In this document: positions 4,889 to 5,233 of the stretch, piece after piece
Numbering within the stretch: position 1 is the stretch's first letter
How the letters are laid out: every line of letters starts with the position of its first letter
NCBI GenBank assembly: GCA_015491615.1
Contig: WFVN01000188.1
Span: forward strand, 1-5,233
Direction of reading: 5' to 3'
DNA length: 5,233 bases
From: Gammaproteobacteria bacterium
GTDB taxonomy: Bacteria > Pseudomonadota > Gammaproteobacteria > S012-40
The notes under the pieces: generated by a model
The model's input: the letters and a program-made list of their open reading frames with translations, nothing else
The model's database searches: none
What the model was told of the DNA's origin: nothing
Translations under genes and position numbers: made by a program

Positions 4889-5233
4889 TCAGGAGGCCGG
4901 CTTGTCGCCGCTGCCGACCGCCCGGGTCGCCTCCGGTGCTTCGCCCTGGGCGGCGGACGGCGAGGGCTCGGCGGGGACAGGCAGAGACTTGACCTCGGCC
5001 GCGGGGGGCAGAGTGTCTTTGGCCGGTTCGACACGGAATTTCGGCGTTGTGGCCCGCTCGTCCCGCCCCCCTTCCTCGGAGGACGGGGCAGCAGGGGTGT
5101 CGGAGGTGGGGGCCGTGCGCTCCACGGCCTGAGGCTCCTGCGGTTTCTCGCCGCCGGCGGAGGCGGAGCGACGTCGCCCCCCGCGTCCACCCCGACGGCG
5201 TCCGCCCCGAGGGCGCTCGCCGGGCTCCTTGCC
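4889..5233 (-). CDS. rne: Probable ribonuclease E, extreme C-terminal region, 5' truncated by window edge
   Basis: RNase E is the endonuclease and scaffold of the RNA degradosome; its catalytic half would lie beyond the right edge. The frame is open from 5233 and ends at TGA 4891-4889, giving 114 residues. The first 22 visible residues contain an Arg/Gly patch (residues 7-22, nine Arg among sixteen, e.g. RGGRRRGGRGGRRR), like the arginine-rich RNA-binding segments of RNase E C-terminal halves. The rest is low-complexity and Pro/Ala/Glu/Ser-rich (for example LPVPAEPSPSAAQGEAPEA) with a short TPKFRVEP motif, as expected for a disordered scaffold tail. An internal GTG at 5125 would give a shorter open frame but lacks a reason to be a start. 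The nearby phosphatase gene supports rne. Other proteins with R/G-rich tails, such as RluB-type pseudouridine synthases or RNA helicases, cannot be excluded from the tail alone. Confidence 0.62.
   Translation of the reverse strand, partial: GKEPGERPRGGRRRGGRGGRRRSASAGGEKPQEPQAVERTAPTSDTPAAPSSEEGGRDERATTPKFRVEPAKDTLPPAAEVKSLPVPAEPSPSAAQGEAPEATRAVGSGDKPAS

Noticed and set aside
4889..5125. A separate 78-residue gene starting at GTG 5125
   Set aside because: The frame continues uninterrupted to the window edge and no ribosome binding site marks the GTG, so it is the tail of a larger gene.
4267..5190. A 307-codon minus-strand open frame across the phosphatase gene
   Set aside because: It is antisense to the catalytic residues of a clear phosphatase and overlaps the RNase E-like tail in another frame. 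Its product is Pro/Arg-rich at first and then a mirror of the phosphatase sequence.

Overview
The window is GC-rich, densely coded proteobacterial DNA, most likely from a gammaproteobacterium. The two recognisable housekeeping proteins at the edges (a ParC C-terminal domain that follows the E. coli ParC pattern, and a probable RNase E tail) point that way. So does the low-molecular-weight tyrosine phosphatase gene beside the RNase E-like gene, a neighbourhood I recall from Pseudomonas. I cannot name a genus.

Layout, left to right. (1) Bases 1-798 (+) are the last 265 codons of parC (topoisomerase IV subunit A), open at the left edge and closing in a GC-rich hairpin that overlaps the stop codon. 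(2) Bases 857-3940 (-) encode a 1027-residue predicted lipoprotein made of eight diverged Ig-like (BIG2-type) repeats, a ninth larger Ig-like module with two cysteines, and an unrecognised C-terminal domain. It converges on parC. (3) Bases 3949-4230 (-) encode a 93-residue uncharacterised protein immediately upstream of the lipoprotein gene, with only 8 bases between them, so the two look like a two-gene operon. (4) Bases 4231-4359 are a divergent intergenic region holding the only AT-rich patch of the window and a nested dyad symmetry. (5) Bases 4360-4836 (+) encode a complete 158-residue low-molecular-weight protein tyrosine phosphatase. (6) Bases 4889-5233 (-) are the C-terminal end of a large protein with an Arg/Gly-rich RNA-binding-like patch and a Pro/Ala/Glu-rich tail, most likely RNase E; it converges on the phosphatase gene and runs off the right edge.

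How the genes relate: the parC and rne ends are core functions (chromosome decatenation and RNA turnover). Between them sits an accessory-looking pair, the 93-residue protein and the lipoprotein, transcribed away from the phosphatase through a shared divergent control region. The lipoprotein is predicted to be exported and anchored in the outer membrane. A functional link between phosphatase and lipoprotein is only a possibility suggested by the shared promoter region.

I see no mobile element, CRISPR array, tRNA or rRNA. I do not see clear evidence of a new multi-gene system. The least explained parts are the 93-residue protein/lipoprotein pair, the C-terminal domain of the lipoprotein, and the nested dyad in the divergent promoter region.
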